Origin: Asanoa siamensis
Lineage (GTDB): Bacteria; Actinomycetota; Actinomycetes; Mycobacteriales; Micromonosporaceae
NCBI RefSeq assembly: GCF_016862555.1
Contig: NZ_BONE01000039.1
Coordinates: forward strand, 1-64,000
Direction: 5' to 3'
Length of the DNA: 64,000 nt
Positions 42,029 to 53,487 of the stretch are shown piece by piece; the stretch's first letter is position 1; every line of letters starts with the position of its first letter. Below the pieces are notes generated by a model that saw only the letters and a list, made by a program, of their open reading frames with translations, searched no databases and had not been told where the DNA came from. The position numbers and the translations under genes were made by a program.

Positions 42029-44566
42029 GTGAAACGGCCTCTGCTCCGCCTCGCCGTGACGGGTTTCCGGGCGCACGCCGTCCGGCTCGTGCTGACCGGT
42101 TTCGCGGTGATGGTCGGGGTCGGCTTCCTCGCCGGCACCCTGGTCTACGGCGACACCGCCCGGGCCGCCTTCTACGACGACCTGGCCCGCTCGGCCCGCA
42201 ACGTGGACGTGGCGGTGGAGCCCGCGGCGCTGCTCGCCGAGCGCGACACGGTGGAGACGATCGCGCGGCTGGACGGCGTGGCGGCGGTCGACGGCCGGAT
42301 GGCGGCCTGGCTCAGCATGCTCGACCGCGACGGCAGGCTGATGATGGACCACGGCCACGTCGGGTACGGCCTGTCCGTCCCCTCCGTGCCCGCCCTCGCC
42401 GCGTACGACCTGTTGTCGGGGCGGCTGCCGGCCGGGCCGGGCGAGGTGGCCGTGGAGAAGAACACCGTCGCGCGGGCCGGGTTCGCCGTCGGCGGCCCGG
42501 TCACGGTGCTCGACGCGGCCGGCGAGCCGCGGACCCTCACCCTGGTCGGGGTGCTCGATCTCGGGGTCAACCGGTTGTACGGAGGCTCCACCGTCGCCGC
42601 GCTCACCGACGCGGAGCTCACCGCGCTGACCGGCACCGAGCGGTTCGCCGAGGTGGTCGTCGCGGCCCGCCCGGGTGTCTCCGAGACGGTCCTGCGTGAC
42701 CGCGTCTCGGCCGCGCTCGGCGACGCGTACCCGGTGCTGACGGGTGCCCAGGTGCGCGACCGGCTGGCCGTCGAGGCCGGCAAGTACGTGACCGGCTTCG
42801 TCGCGGTGCTGCTCGGCTTCGGCCTGGTCGCGGTGACCGTGTCGGCGTTCGTCATCTACAACACGTTCGCGATCCTGGCCGCCCAGCGCACGCGCGAGCT
42901 GGCCCTGCTCCGGGCCGTGGGCGCGTCCCGCCGCCAGGTCAGCGGCACCGTGCTGATCGAGGCGCTGCTGCTCGGCGCCGTCGCCTCGGTGGGCGGGCTG
43001 GTGATGAGCGTGCTCATCGGGTACGGCCTGATCTGGGGCCGGGAGCTCGTCGCCACGGACATCCCGCTGCACACGCCGGTGGTGCGCTGGCCCACGTTCC
43101 TGGTGGCGGTCGGCTTCGGCACGTTCGTCGCGGTGGCGTCCGCGCTGGTGCCGGCCGTCTCCGCCGGCCGGGTCGCGCCGCTGGCCGCCCTGCGCGACGC
43201 CGCCCTCGCCGAGCCGCGCGCCGTGAGCGGGGGCCGCCGTACCGCCCGGGTGGTGTGGGCGGTCCTGCTCGCCGTGGCCGGCCTGGTCGCCATCGGCGGC
43301 GGCGTCCCGCTCGGGTTCCCTGGCCTGCCGCTGGTGCTCGGCGGCGGCATGCTGGTCTTCGTCGCCGCGGTCGTGGCCGGTCCGCTGCTCGTGCCCCGGG
43401 CGGTGGCGGTGGTCGGCTGGCTGCCGGCCCGGTTGTTCGGCACCGTGCCGGCGCTCGCGGTGGCCAACGCCCGCCGCAACCCGCGCCGGGCCGCCGCGAC
43501 GACGCTGGCCCTGGTCATCGGCGTGGCGCTGATGTCGCTGTTCGCCGTGCTGCTGGCCACCGCGCGGGACCAGAGCGGCCGCGAGCTGACCGAGAACTTC
43601 CCGGTGGAGTTCACGCTCAACCGGGCCCGCACCGACGGCACGTTCGAGTCGATGCGGGCCGGGATGCCGGCGGGGCTGGCTTCGGCACTGCGCCGTCATC
43701 CGGAGTTCGCCACGGTCGCGGAGGTGCGGTCGGAGACGCCGCTGTTCGGGGAGCGCACCCGGGTCGCCGCGGTGCCGCCCGCGCAGCTGCGGGGCGCGAT
43801 CCGCCCGGAGGTGACCGCGGGCTCGTTGGCCGGGCTCGGTCCGGGGACGGTCGCGCTGAGCCGGTCCTTCGCCCTGGACCGGGACGTGTCGGTGGGGTCG
43901 TCCCTGCCGTTCGGCGCGCTCGGGACGCTGCGGGTGGTGGCGTTGTTCGACGACTCCCCGCTGGACGGCGCGGCCCTGGTGTCCTATCCGGCGTTCGTCG
44001 CCGCGTACGGCGAACGCCCGGCGGTGGAGATCCTCGTCGACGTGGCGCCCGGGGTGTCCACACCGGACGCCCGCCGAGTGCTCGACGCCGAGCTGCGCGC
44101 GTACCCGGTGGTCCAGGTGACCAGCCGCGCCGCGCAGGCCGACGAGCTGGCGGCGTCGCTGGACGAGCTGCTCGGCATCTTTACCGCCCTGCTCGGCATG
44201 TCGGTGCTGATCTCGCTGTTCGGCATCGGCAACACGCTGTCGCTGTCGGTGGTGGAACGCCGCCGCGAGTCGGCGACGATGCGGGCGCTGGGCCTGTCGC
44301 GGCGCCAGCTGCGGGGCATGCTGCTGCTGGAGTCGGGCCTGATCGCGGTGGTGGGCGCGATCGGGGGTGTCGCGTTGGGTGCCGGCCTCGGCTGGGTGGC
44401 GGCGGCGGCCCTGATCGACACCTACGGCCACGGTGTCCCGGTCGTCCCGGTGGGCCAACTCGCCCTCGTCGTCACCGCGGCCGCGGCGGCGGCGCTGCTG
44501 GCGGCGGTGCTGCCGGCCCGCCGGGCCGCCCGGCTGCCGGTAGTCGCGGCGCTGGCGGACGACTGA
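42029..44566 (+). CDS. ABC-type FtsX-like permease (MacB/LolC superfamily)
   Basis: An 845-residue permease of the duplicated type: an N-terminal helix (about 8-30), a MacB-like periplasmic domain, FtsX block one (about 260-395, AFVIYNTFAILAAQRTRELA, LLRAVGASRRQVSG), further membrane helices (about 410-500), a second periplasmic domain and FtsX block two (about 720-840, IGNTLSLSVVERRRESAT, MRALGLSRRQLRGMLL). It would move lipids, peptides or drugs with a separate ATPase, yet no ABC ATPase gene is adjacent. The start at GTG 42029 is chosen by homology only. Confidence 0.88.
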   Translation: MKRPLLRLAVTGFRAHAVRLVLTGFAVMVGVGFLAGTLVYGDTARAAFYDDLARSARNVDVAVEPAALLAERDTVETIARLDGVAAVDGRMAAWLSMLDRDGRLMMDHGHVGYGLSVPSVPALAAYDLLSGRLPAGPGEVAVEKNTVARAGFAVGGPVTVLDAAGEPRTLTLVGVLDLGVNRLYGGSTVAALTDAELTALTGTERFAEVVVAARPGVSETVLRDRVSAALGDAYPVLTGAQVRDRLAVEAGKYVTGFVAVLLGFGLVAVTVSAFVIYNTFAILAAQRTRELALLRAVGASRRQVSGTVLIEALLLGAVASVGGLVMSVLIGYGLIWGRELVATDIPLHTPVVRWPTFLVAVGFGTFVAVASALVPAVSAGRVAPLAALRDAALAEPRAVSGGRRTARVVWAVLLAVAGLVAIGGGVPLGFPGLPLVLGGGMLVFVAAVVAGPLLVPRAVAVVGWLPARLFGTVPALAVANARRNPRRAAATTLALVIGVALMSLFAVLLATARDQSGRELTENFPVEFTLNRARTDGTFESMRAGMPAGLASALRRHPEFATVAEVRSETPLFGERTRVAAVPPAQLRGAIRPEVTAGSLAGLGPGTVALSRSFALDRDVSVGSSLPFGALGTLRVVALFDDSPLDGAALVSYPAFVAAYGERPAVEILVDVAPGVSTPDARRVLDAELRAYPVVQVTSRAAQADELAASLDELLGIFTALLGMSVLISLFGIGNTLSLSVVERRRESATMRALGLSRRQLRGMLLLESGLIAVVGAIGGVALGAGLGWVAAAALIDTYGHGVPVVPVGQLALVVTAAAAAALLAAVLPARRAARLPVVAALADD

Positions 44567-44658
44567 CCTGGTTGGGGGCTCGTGTCGATCCGCGGGCCGG
44601 TCATTCGACCTGTGGAAGTGCGGGCCGAGGAGCGGCCCGGCCGGACGAGGAGAGCGCG

Positions 44659-45024
44659 ATGGCGAAGTACCTGCTGATCATGCGAGGCACCGACGAGTCG
44701 AACGCGGCCATGATGGCCGACATCGAGCGGATGATGACCAGGACCCAGGAGTTCATCGGGGCGGCGGTCAAGGCCGGCGTGCTACTCGCGGCGGAGGGGC
44801 TCGACGACCCGGCCACGGGGGTCGTGGTCGACTTCAGCGGTCCGGCGCCGGTGGTGACCGACGGACCGTACGGGGAGACCAGGGAGCTGTTCGGCGGCTT
44901 CTTCCTGCTCGACGTCGCGTCACGGGAGGAGGCGGTCGAGTGGGCGAAGCGGGTGCCGGCGGCACCCGGCTCCAAGATCGAGGTGCGCCGGGTGCCGGGG
45001 GACGACGAGGTGCCGCGGATCTGA
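44659..45024 (+). CDS. YCII/DGPF-domain protein
   Basis: A 121-residue YCII-like ferredoxin-fold protein (AKYLLIMRGTDESNAAMMAD, DFSGPAPVVTDGPYGETREL, GGFFLLDVASREEAVEWAKR). The DGPF/PhnB-type family often accompanies an ECF sigma factor, which is not found here. ATG 44659 follows GAGGAGAG. Confidence 0.88.
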   Translation: MAKYLLIMRGTDESNAAMMADIERMMTRTQEFIGAAVKAGVLLAAEGLDDPATGVVVDFSGPAPVVTDGPYGETRELFGGFFLLDVASREEAVEWAKRVPAAPGSKIEVRRVPGDDEVPRI

Positions 45025-45042
45025 TCGGCCGAGGCCGCGCCG

Positions 45043-45065
45043 GGGGCGGCGGACGACGCCGCCCC
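45043..45065. terminator. Bidirectional terminator between YCII and csoR genes
   Basis: GGGGCGGCG and CGCCGCCCC form a perfect 9-bp stem with a GACGA loop between two convergent genes. Confidence 0.7.
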
Positions 45066-45075
45066 TCGCCGTGCG

Positions 45076-45390
45076 TCAGCCGCGCTTCATGAGGCGGCCG
45101 ACCGCCGCCATCATCTCGCCGGCCATCTCGTCGGCGCGCCCCTCCTCGGCGCCCTCTTTCATGCAGTGGCGGGCGTGGCCGTCGAGCAGTCCGAGGGCGA
45201 CCTTGTCGAGTGCCGCCTGGATCGCGGAGATCTGGGTCAGCACGTCGATGCAGTAGCGGTCGTCGTCGACCATCCGCTCGATCCCGCGTACCTGCCCCTC
45301 GATCCGGCGCAGCCGCGCGGCGAGCTGGTCCTTGCTGGCCGTGTAGCCGCGCGTCGGGCCCGTTGCCGGTGCTGTCATACCGTCAACCAT
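45076..45390 (-). CDS. csoR: CsoR-family copper-sensing repressor
   Basis: A 104-residue all-helical repressor: AARLRRIEGQVRGIERMVDD, DRYCIDVLTQISAIQAALDK and LLDGHARHC. The Cys/His/Cys Cu(I) ligands (Cys in DRYC, His and Cys in HARHC) are present. It is the second gene of the copB-csoR operon, starting two bases after the P-ATPase stop codon. The operator is at 47502-47520. Copper binding would release the repressor and induce both genes. Confidence 0.9.
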   Translation of the reverse strand: MVDGMTAPATGPTRGYTASKDQLAARLRRIEGQVRGIERMVDDDRYCIDVLTQISAIQAALDKVALGLLDGHARHCMKEGAEEGRADEMAGEMMAAVGRLMKRG

Positions 45391-45392
45391 AG

Positions 45393-47492
45393 CTAACCCC
45401 CCGTGGGTATGCGGTCGGCCGGCGCGAGCCGGACCCGGCGCAGCAACTGGGCGTTGAGCGCCACCACGATCGTCGAAGCGGACATCAGCACCGCGCCGAC
45501 CGCGGGGCTCAGGGTGAGCCCGGCCCAGGCGAGGACGCCCGCCGCCAACGGGATCGCCACCACGTTGTAGCCGGCGGCCCAGGCCAGGTTCTGGATCATC
45601 TTCCGGTACGCGGCGCGGGAGAGCCGGATGACCCCCGTCACGCCGCGCGGATCCGACGAGGCGAGCACCACACCCGCGGACTCGATGGCCACGTCGGTGC
45701 CGGCACCGATCGCGATGCCGACATCGGCCCGGGCCAGGGCCGGCGCGTCGTTGACCCCGTCGCCGACCATCGCGACCCGCAGGCCGCGGGCCTGGAGATC
45801 GGCGACCGCCCGATCCTTGTCGGCGGGCAGCACCTCGGCGAACACCTCGTCGACGCCGTCCCGGAACCCGAGATCAGCCGCGACGGCCTCGGCCACGGCC
45901 CGCGAGTCACCGGTGATCATGGCGATCTTCCGGATGCCCTGCTCCCGCAGCGCGGCGATGGCCTGCCGCGCCTCGGGCCGCACCTCGTCCTCCAACGCGA
46001 ACGCCCCGACAACCCGCACGCCACCGCTCTCCGCGTTCAGGCGGACCAGGTGCAGGACGGCCGCGCCGCGGGCGGACCAGGCGGCCGTGGCGGTGGTGAG
46101 GTCCGCAGGGGCCTCGACCGCGAGTTCGCGGAGCAGGGCGGGGCCGCCCACCGCGTACGCGGTGCCGTCGATCGTGGCGCGGACCCCGCGGCCCGTGAGC
46201 GCGCGGAAGTCCGTGGCCCGCGCCGGTGTCCCCGCGGCCGTCACGATCGCCTTGGCCAGTGGGTGCTCGCTGTCGGCCTCCACGCCGCCGCCCAGGTGGA
46301 GCACCTCCTGCTCGGTCAGGCCGTCGGTCGCCGCCACTCCCGTCACCTTGTGCGCGCCGCGGGTCAGGGTGCCGGTCTTGTCGAAGAGCACCGCGTCGAC
46401 CGTACGCATCCGCTCCAGGGCCAGGCGGTCCTTGACCAGGATGCCGGCCCGTGCCGAGAGGGCCGTCGACAGCGCGATGACCAGCGGGATCGCCAGCCCC
46501 AGGGCGTGCGGGCAGGCGATCACGAGAACGGTGATCGTCCTAACCACCGAGTCGTCCACGTTGCCCGCCGCCCACCAGGCCAGGAAGGTCACGACGGCCA
46601 CGGCGGTCGCCACGTAGAACAGCGCCGCGGCGAAGCGGTCGGCCAGCACCTGGGCGCGGCCGCCGGAGGCCTGGGCCTGGGCGACCAGGCGCTGGATGCC
46701 GGCGAGGGCGGTGTCGGCGCCGACCGCGTCGATCCGTACCCGCAGCGCCGAGTCCGTGACCACCGTGCCGGCGACGACCCGGTCGCCCACCTGCCGCGGC
46801 ACGGGCCGGGACTCGCCGGTGATCATCGACTCGTCGACCTCGGCGGCGCCGTCGACGACCCGGCCGTCGGCCGGGACCCGGCCACCGGGCCGGACCAGCA
46901 CGACGTCGCCCAGCTCCAGCGCGGAGACCGGCACCGTCGCCACGCCGGCGTCGGTGACCCGCTCGGCGTCGTCGGGCAACAGCGCGGCGAGAGCCGCCAG
47001 CGCGCCCTGCGCCTGGCCGATCGCCTTCATCTCCTGCCAGTGGCCGAGCAGCATGATCGTGACGAGCGCGGCGAGCTCCCACCAGAAGTCCAGGTCGAAC
47101 GCGCCGACGGCGGTGGCCAGCGACGCGCCGTAGGCAACGGTGATCGCCATCGAGATCAGCAGCATCATCCCGGGCGCCCGGTCGCGCACCTCCCGGACCG
47201 CGCCGACCAGGAACGGCCAGCCGCCGTAGAGGAAGACCACGGACCCGAGCACGGGGCCGATCCAGTCGATGCCGGGGAAGTCGAGCGAGTAGCCGAACCA
47301 GTCCATGACCATCTCGCTGGTCACGACGATCGGCACGGTCAGCGCCAGGGACAGCCAGAACTTGCGCCGGAACTGCTCCGGGTCGTGCCCGGCGTGCTTG
47401 TCGTGCCCCTGATGGCCACCGTGACCGCCGTGACCCGCGTGGTCCACGGCCGCGTGCGGCGATGCGTGTCCGGTTCCGCTGTCGTGTCGCAT
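45393..47492 (-). CDS. copB: Copper-type P1B ATPase with CPH motif (CopB-like)
   Basis: A 699-residue heavy-metal P-type ATPase: a His-rich N-terminus (about 5-45, repeated HGGHGGH), the A-domain TGES, metal-site CPH in [14 protein letters not shown], phosphorylation site DKTGT, the SEHPLA motif and [13 protein letters not shown] rather than CPC and the histidine-rich tail are typical of CopB-type P1B-3 pumps. ATG 47492 is chosen because the CsoR operator and a -10 box lie just upstream. Confidence 0.92.
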   Translation of the reverse strand: MRHDSGTGHASPHAAVDHAGHGGHGGHQGHDKHAGHDPEQFRRKFWLSLALTVPIVVTSEMVMDWFGYSLDFPGIDWIGPVLGSVVFLYGGWPFLVGAVREVRDRAPGMMLLISMAITVAYGASLATAVGAFDLDFWWELAALVTIMLLGHWQEMKAIGQAQGALAALAALLPDDAERVTDAGVATVPVSALELGDVVLVRPGGRVPADGRVVDGAAEVDESMITGESRPVPRQVGDRVVAGTVVTDSALRVRIDAVGADTALAGIQRLVAQAQASGGRAQVLADRFAAALFYVATAVAVVTFLAWWAAGNVDDSVVRTITVLVIACPHALGLAIPLVIALSTALSARAGILVKDRLALERMRTVDAVLFDKTGTLTRGAHKVTGVAATDGLTEQEVLHLGGGVEADSEHPLAKAIVTAAGTPARATDFRALTGRGVRATIDGTAYAVGGPALLRELAVEAPADLTTATAAWSARGAAVLHLVRLNAESGGVRVVGAFALEDEVRPEARQAIAALREQGIRKIAMITGDSRAVAEAVAADLGFRDGVDEVFAEVLPADKDRAVADLQARGLRVAMVGDGVNDAPALARADVGIAIGAGTDVAIESAGVVLASSDPRGVTGVIRLSRAAYRKMIQNLAWAAGYNVVAIPLAAGVLAWAGLTLSPAVGAVLMSASTIVVALNAQLLRRVRLAPADRIPTGG

Positions 47493-47499
47493 ACCGACG

Positions 47500-47505
47500 A
47501 CTATA
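47500..47505 (-). promoter_or_regulatory. -10 box of the copB-csoR promoter
   Basis: TATAGT on the minus strand, seven bases before ATG 47492, sharing bases with the CsoR operator 47502-47520. The transcript would be leaderless. Confidence 0.6.
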
Positions 47506-47520
47506 CCCCCAGGGGGTATA
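47502..47520. promoter_or_regulatory. CsoR operator
   Basis: TATACCCCCAGGGGGTATA is a perfect 9-1-9 palindrome with the G-tract arms typical of CsoR-family sites. It overlaps the copB -10 box and would block RNA polymerase. Confidence 0.85.
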
Positions 47521-47546
47521 TCCGCAAGCGTGTCGTACCCCCTCGG

Positions 47547-47552
47547 TAGCGT
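47547..47552 (+). promoter_or_regulatory. -10 box of a leaderless promoter (YdeI-family gene)
   Basis: TAGCGT, seven bases before ATG 47560. Confidence 0.5.
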
Positions 47553-47559
47553 CTCTGGC

Positions 47560-48135
47560 ATGGAGCCCCTGACCTTCAGCACCATCGCCGGCTGGGAGGC
47601 CTGGCTGGCCGAGAGCCACGACACGGCGCCCGACGCCTGGCTGAAGATCGCCAAGAAGGGCGCCGCCACGTCGACCATCTCCGCGGCCGAGGCGGGCGAC
47701 GTCGCCATCTGCTTCGGCTGGATCGACAGCCAGCGCCGCGGTCTCGACACCGAGCACTTCCTCCAGCGCTACTCGCCCCGGCGCAAGGGCGCCCGCTGGT
47801 CACAGGTCAACGTGGACCGTGCCGAGGCGCTGATCGCCGCCGGCCGGATGCGCCCCGCCGGCTTCGCCCAGATCGAGGCGGCCAAGGTGGACGGTCGCTG
47901 GGCCGCCGCCTACCCGGCCCAGCGCGCCGCGACGACGCCGGACGACCTGGCCCGGGCCCTGACCGAGGACGACGCGGCCGCGGCCCGGTTCGCCGCCCTC
48001 GAAAAGACCAGCCGCTACGCCGTCATCCTCAAGCTGACCAGCGCCCCCAGCCCGGCCGCCCGGGCCAGGCGACTATCCGCGTTGACCAAGCTGCTGGCCG
48101 CCGGCGACCCGATCCCGCCACCCCAGGTCGGTTGA
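47560..48135 (+). CDS. YdeI/OmpD-associated family protein
   Basis: A 191-residue protein of the YdeI family ([62 protein letters not shown]). The family has been linked to antimicrobial-peptide tolerance, but its activity is unclear. It is divergent from copB, so the CsoR operator 40 bases upstream might affect it too (inference). Confidence 0.88.
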   Translation: MEPLTFSTIAGWEAWLAESHDTAPDAWLKIAKKGAATSTISAAEAGDVAICFGWIDSQRRGLDTEHFLQRYSPRRKGARWSQVNVDRAEALIAAGRMRPAGFAQIEAAKVDGRWAAAYPAQRAATTPDDLARALTEDDAAAARFAALEKTSRYAVILKLTSAPSPAARARRLSALTKLLAAGDPIPPPQVG

Positions 48136-48201
48136 ACGTTGAACCGATTCCCGCGCACGTGCGTGCCTCCCTGAACGGAGGTCGTCGAGAGGAGACGCAT
48201 C

Positions 48202-49129
48202 GTGCGCCACCGTGTAGCCACCATCGCGCTGGGACTGACCGCGGCACTCGCCGCAACCCTGCTCGGACCGGCCGGCACAGCGACCGCACACGACAAGCAC
48301 CACGACCTGTTCCCGAGCACCATCAACCTGCCCAACGGCTTCCAGCCCGAGGGCATCGCGATCGGCAAGCACCCGTACGCGTACTTCGGGTCCCGCGTGA
48401 ACGGGGCCATCTACCGGGCCAGCCTGGCCACCGGGCGCGGCGAGATCATCAACCCCGGCTTCGGCACCGGCTCGCTCGGGCTCAAGCTGGACGACCGCGG
48501 CCGCCTGTTCATCAGCGGCCAGACCAGCGGCGACGGCCGGGTCATCGACGCCCGCACGGGCAAGACGTTGAAGATCTGGAACTTCACCGACGGCACGAGC
48601 TTCGTCAACGACGTGATCCTCACGCGTGACGCCGCCTGGTTCACCGACTCGCAGCAGCCCGTGCTCTACAAGGTGCCGTTCGGCAAGCACGGCAGGCTCG
48701 GCGACCGGTTCGTGACCGTCCCGCTCACCGGGGACTTCGTCTTCACACCGGGAGCCACCAACGCCAACGGCATCGCCCGTACGCCCGACGGTCGCGACCT
48801 GCTCGTCGTGCAGTCGAACACCGGCCTGCTGTTCCGGGTCGACGACGACGGCGAGGCGACCCAGGTCGACCTCGGCGGCGTGCCGATGACCAACGGCGAC
48901 GGCCTCTGGCTCGAGGGACGCCGACTCTACGTCGTGCAGAACCGCCTCAACCAGATCGCCGTGGTCGACCTCAACCGGTCGGGCACCCGGGGCACGGTGG
49001 TCCGCACGATCACCAGCGCGTCGTTCGACGTGCCGACCACGATCGCCCGCTACGGCACGCGGCTCTACCTGCCCAACGCCCGGTTCACGACCCCGCCGAC
49101 GCCCGACACGACCTACACGGCGGTCGCCG

Positions 49130-49140
<11 letters not shown>
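48202..49140 (+). CDS. Secreted SMP-30/gluconolactonase-like beta-propeller protein
   Basis: A 312-residue protein with signal peptide (about 1-29, ATAHD) and a six-bladed propeller of the SMP-30/NHL kind (GFQPEGIAIGKHPYAYFGSR, TNANGIARTPDGRDLLVVQS, NGDGLWLEGRRLYVVQNR). The EGIA, NGIA and NGDG repeats form the metal/active-site rim. Substrate is unknown. GTG 48202 follows GAGAGGAG. Its end overlaps HelR by 11 bases. Confidence 0.85.
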
Positions 49141-51238
<2,098 letters not shown>

Positions 51239-51379
51239 GCGGATGGCTCCTCGTGCGATGGGTCGACCACGGGTCGCGCGGCCAACCTGAACGAGGGTAG
51301 TGGGCATCCGCCCGGGACGGATCGGCAACCGGGTCGATGTGCCGGTCCTCGCACCTCGATAGAATCGGGTCATACCCCT

Positions 51380-51385
51380 TACGGT
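51380..51385 (+). promoter_or_regulatory. -10 box of a leaderless promoter
   Basis: TACGGT, six bases before GTG 51392. Confidence 0.4.
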
Positions 51386-51391
51386 GGTGCG

Positions 51392-52444
51392 GTGTCGCAT
51401 CAACGTTGGATGATCTACGGCGCCAACGGCTACACCGGCGAGCTCGTCGCCCGGTTGGCCGCCGCCCGCGGTGCCCGCCCGCTCCTCGCGGGCCGCAACG
51501 CCGTCGCCGCCCTCGCCACCGAGCTGGGGCTCGACCACGTGGCCTTCGACCTGCGCGACCCCGACGAGACCCGGCGCCGGCTCGCCGACGTCGACGTGGT
51601 CGCCCACTGTGCCGGCCCGTTCGTCGCGACCTCCGGGCCGATGGTGGACGCCTGCCTGGCCACCGGCACCCACTACCTCGACGTGACGGGCGAGCATCCG
51701 GTCTTCGAGGCCGTGCTGGCCCGCTCGGCCGACGCCGAGGCCGCGGGCGTCGTGCTGCTCACGGGCGCGGGCTTCGACGTCGTCCCGACCGACTGCCTGG
51801 CCAACCTGCTGCACGCGGCGCTGCCCGACGCGACCGCGCTGGAACTCGCGTTCTCAGCGCCCGGCGGGATGAGCCGGGGCACGGCGACGACGGGCCTGGC
51901 GCTGAACGCCGGGGGCGGCCGGCGGCGCGTCGCGGGCGTCCTGGTGCCGACCCCGATGGGTACGCCGGCCCGCGAGGTGCCGTTCCCGTCGAAGGTCCGC
52001 CAGGTCGGCTGCGTGCCCTGGGGCGACCTGGTCACCGCGCACCACTCGACGGGGATCGGCGACATCGTCGTCTACACCCGCGTGCCGGCGCCCAGCCTGC
52101 TGTCCCGGCTGATCCGCTTCGCGCCGGTGCGCGCGCTCGCCGCGCGGGCGATCCGCCGCCGGCCACCCGGCCCGTCGGCGGCGACCCGGGCGGCGACGCG
52201 CATCGAGGTCTGGGGCGAGGTGCGCAACGCGGCGGGGGAGACCCGGACCGCCACGCTGACCGGCCCGAACGCCTACGACCTGACCGCCGACGCCGTCCAC
52301 CGGGCCGCCGAGCACCTGCTCGCCGGCACCGGCGGCCGGCGCGGTGGCGCGGTAACGCCGGGCGCACACACCCCGGCAACCGCCTTCGGCCCCAACTTCC
52401 TCACCGGCCTCGAAGACGTGACGGTGCACGCGCCTAGACGGTGA
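51392..52444 (+). CDS. Saccharopine dehydrogenase-like / trans-acting enoyl reductase family protein
   Basis: A 350-residue NAD(P)-binding protein (RWMIYGANGYTGELVARLAA, LLAGRN, DVVAHCAGPFVATSGPMVDA and GTHYLDVTGE). This order is that of the saccharopine dehydrogenase-like family, which includes mycobacterial trans-acting enoyl reductases. The C-terminal part has no membrane segments. The substrate is unknown. The 3' end overlaps the convergent MDR gene by 11 bases. Confidence 0.85.
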   Translation: MSHQRWMIYGANGYTGELVARLAAARGARPLLAGRNAVAALATELGLDHVAFDLRDPDETRRRLADVDVVAHCAGPFVATSGPMVDACLATGTHYLDVTGEHPVFEAVLARSADAEAAGVVLLTGAGFDVVPTDCLANLLHAALPDATALELAFSAPGGMSRGTATTGLALNAGGGRRRVAGVLVPTPMGTPAREVPFPSKVRQVGCVPWGDLVTAHHSTGIGDIVVYTRVPAPSLLSRLIRFAPVRALAARAIRRRPPGPSAATRAATRIEVWGEVRNAAGETRTATLTGPNAYDLTADAVHRAAEHLLAGTGGRRGGAVTPGAHTPATAFGPNFLTGLEDVTVHAPRR

Positions 52445-53408
52445 TGACCACCTTCGCGCGGGCGTGCTCGGTCTCCAGGTAGCGCATGGCCTCCGGCACG
52501 TCCTTCAACGGGTATGTGCGGTCGATGACCGGGGTCAGCCGCCCGGCCTCGGCGTGGGCGCGCAGGGCCTCGAGGTGCTGGCGGCCGGGCGCGGTGCTGA
52601 GGACGACGATGCGTTGCCGGAGGAACGGCGCGAGCAGCCGCCCGCGGGTGATGAGCCAGACGGGCCCGACGAGGCTGCCGCCGCGGTAGACGCCGCCGCC
52701 GGAGAGCATCAGCGTCCCGGTCGGCGTCAGCGCGCGCCGGAACGCCGCCAGCGAACGGTTGCCTACGAGGTCGAACACGAGGTCGTGGCGTTCGCCGGAC
52801 CGGGTGAAATCGGCGCTGGTGTAGTCGACGACGTCGTCGGCCCCGAGGGAGCGGACCAGATCCACGTTGCGGGTGCTGCACACCGCGGTCACCCGCGCGC
52901 CGAGCGCTTTGGCCAGTTGGACGGCGAACGTGCCGACGCCCCCGGACGCACCGTTGATCAGCACGCGCTGGCCGGGTCCGACGTCGCGCAACCCCATCAG
53001 CGCGGTGAGGCCGGCCAGCGGCAGGGCGGCCGCCTGCTCGGCCGTCAGGTTCGCCGGCCTCGGCGCCACCAGGCCCTCGGGCACGCACACGTACTCGGCG
53101 AACGCCCCGCTGGCGTCGCCCAGGTCGCCGAAGACCGGATCGCCCGGTCGTACGTGCCGCACGTCGGCGCCGACGGCTTCCACCCGTCCGGCGAAGTCGC
53201 GACCGCGGATGCGGGCCCGGGGCGCCGGACGGCCCCAGCCCAGCCGGGCCAGCCGGGGGTCACCTCGCATGACGTGCCAGTCGTACGCGTTGAGCGCCGC
53301 GGCCTCCACCCGCACGAGCACCTCACCTGGACCCGGCACCGGGGTCTCGACGTCCGTGAGCGTGAGCGTCTCGGGTGGGCCGTACCTGTCCTGGACGATC
53401 GCCTTCAT
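52434..53408 (-). CDS. Zinc-independent medium-chain dehydrogenase/quinone oxidoreductase
   Basis: A 324-residue MDR enzyme (MKAIVQDRYGPPETLTLTDV, AAALNAYDWHVMRGDPRL, INGASGGVGTFAVQLAKALG, and CSTRNVDLVRSLGADDVVDY). Lack of catalytic zinc cysteines points to the quinone oxidoreductase group. ATG 53408 follows CGGAGGGA. It is divergent from the TetR gene, with twin operators between, and therefore likely repressed by it. Confidence 0.9.
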   Translation of the reverse strand: MKAIVQDRYGPPETLTLTDVETPVPGPGEVLVRVEAAALNAYDWHVMRGDPRLARLGWGRPAPRARIRGRDFAGRVEAVGADVRHVRPGDPVFGDLGDASGAFAEYVCVPEGLVAPRPANLTAEQAAALPLAGLTALMGLRDVGPGQRVLINGASGGVGTFAVQLAKALGARVTAVCSTRNVDLVRSLGADDVVDYTSADFTRSGERHDLVFDLVGNRSLAAFRRALTPTGTLMLSGGGVYRGGSLVGPVWLITRGRLLAPFLRQRIVVLSTAPGRQHLEALRAHAEAGRLTPVIDRTYPLKDVPEAMRYLETEHARAKVVITV

Positions 53409-53419
53409 GATTCCCTCCG

Positions 53420-53463
53420 AGGTGTACGGTGTACACTCCACGGTAGGTGTACGGCGTACACCT
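53420..53463. promoter_or_regulatory. Two TetR-type operators between MDR and TetR genes
   Basis: AGGTGTACGGCGTACACCT (53445-53463) is a perfect 9-1-9 palindrome. A second copy at 53420-53438 (AGGTGTACGGTGTACACTC) differs at few positions. Their centres are 25 bp apart. One is near the TetR promoter, the other just upstream of the MDR ribosome binding site. Confidence 0.8.
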
Positions 53464-53474
53464 GTCAAGACGGC

Positions 53475-53480
53475 TAAGGT
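53475..53480 (+). promoter_or_regulatory. -10 box of a leaderless promoter (TetR gene)
   Basis: TAAGGT, seven bases before GTG 53488 and 12 bases after the second operator. Confidence 0.5.
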
Positions 53481-53487
53481 CGGATCC

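Noticed and set aside
41912-44458. 848-codon open frame opposite the FtsX-type permease
   Set aside because: His/Gln/Arg-rich antisense reading without domains; the permease is clear on the other strand.
51239-51391. Rifamycin-associated element upstream of helR
   Set aside because: No suitable inverted repeat is present between the helR start and the divergent gene.
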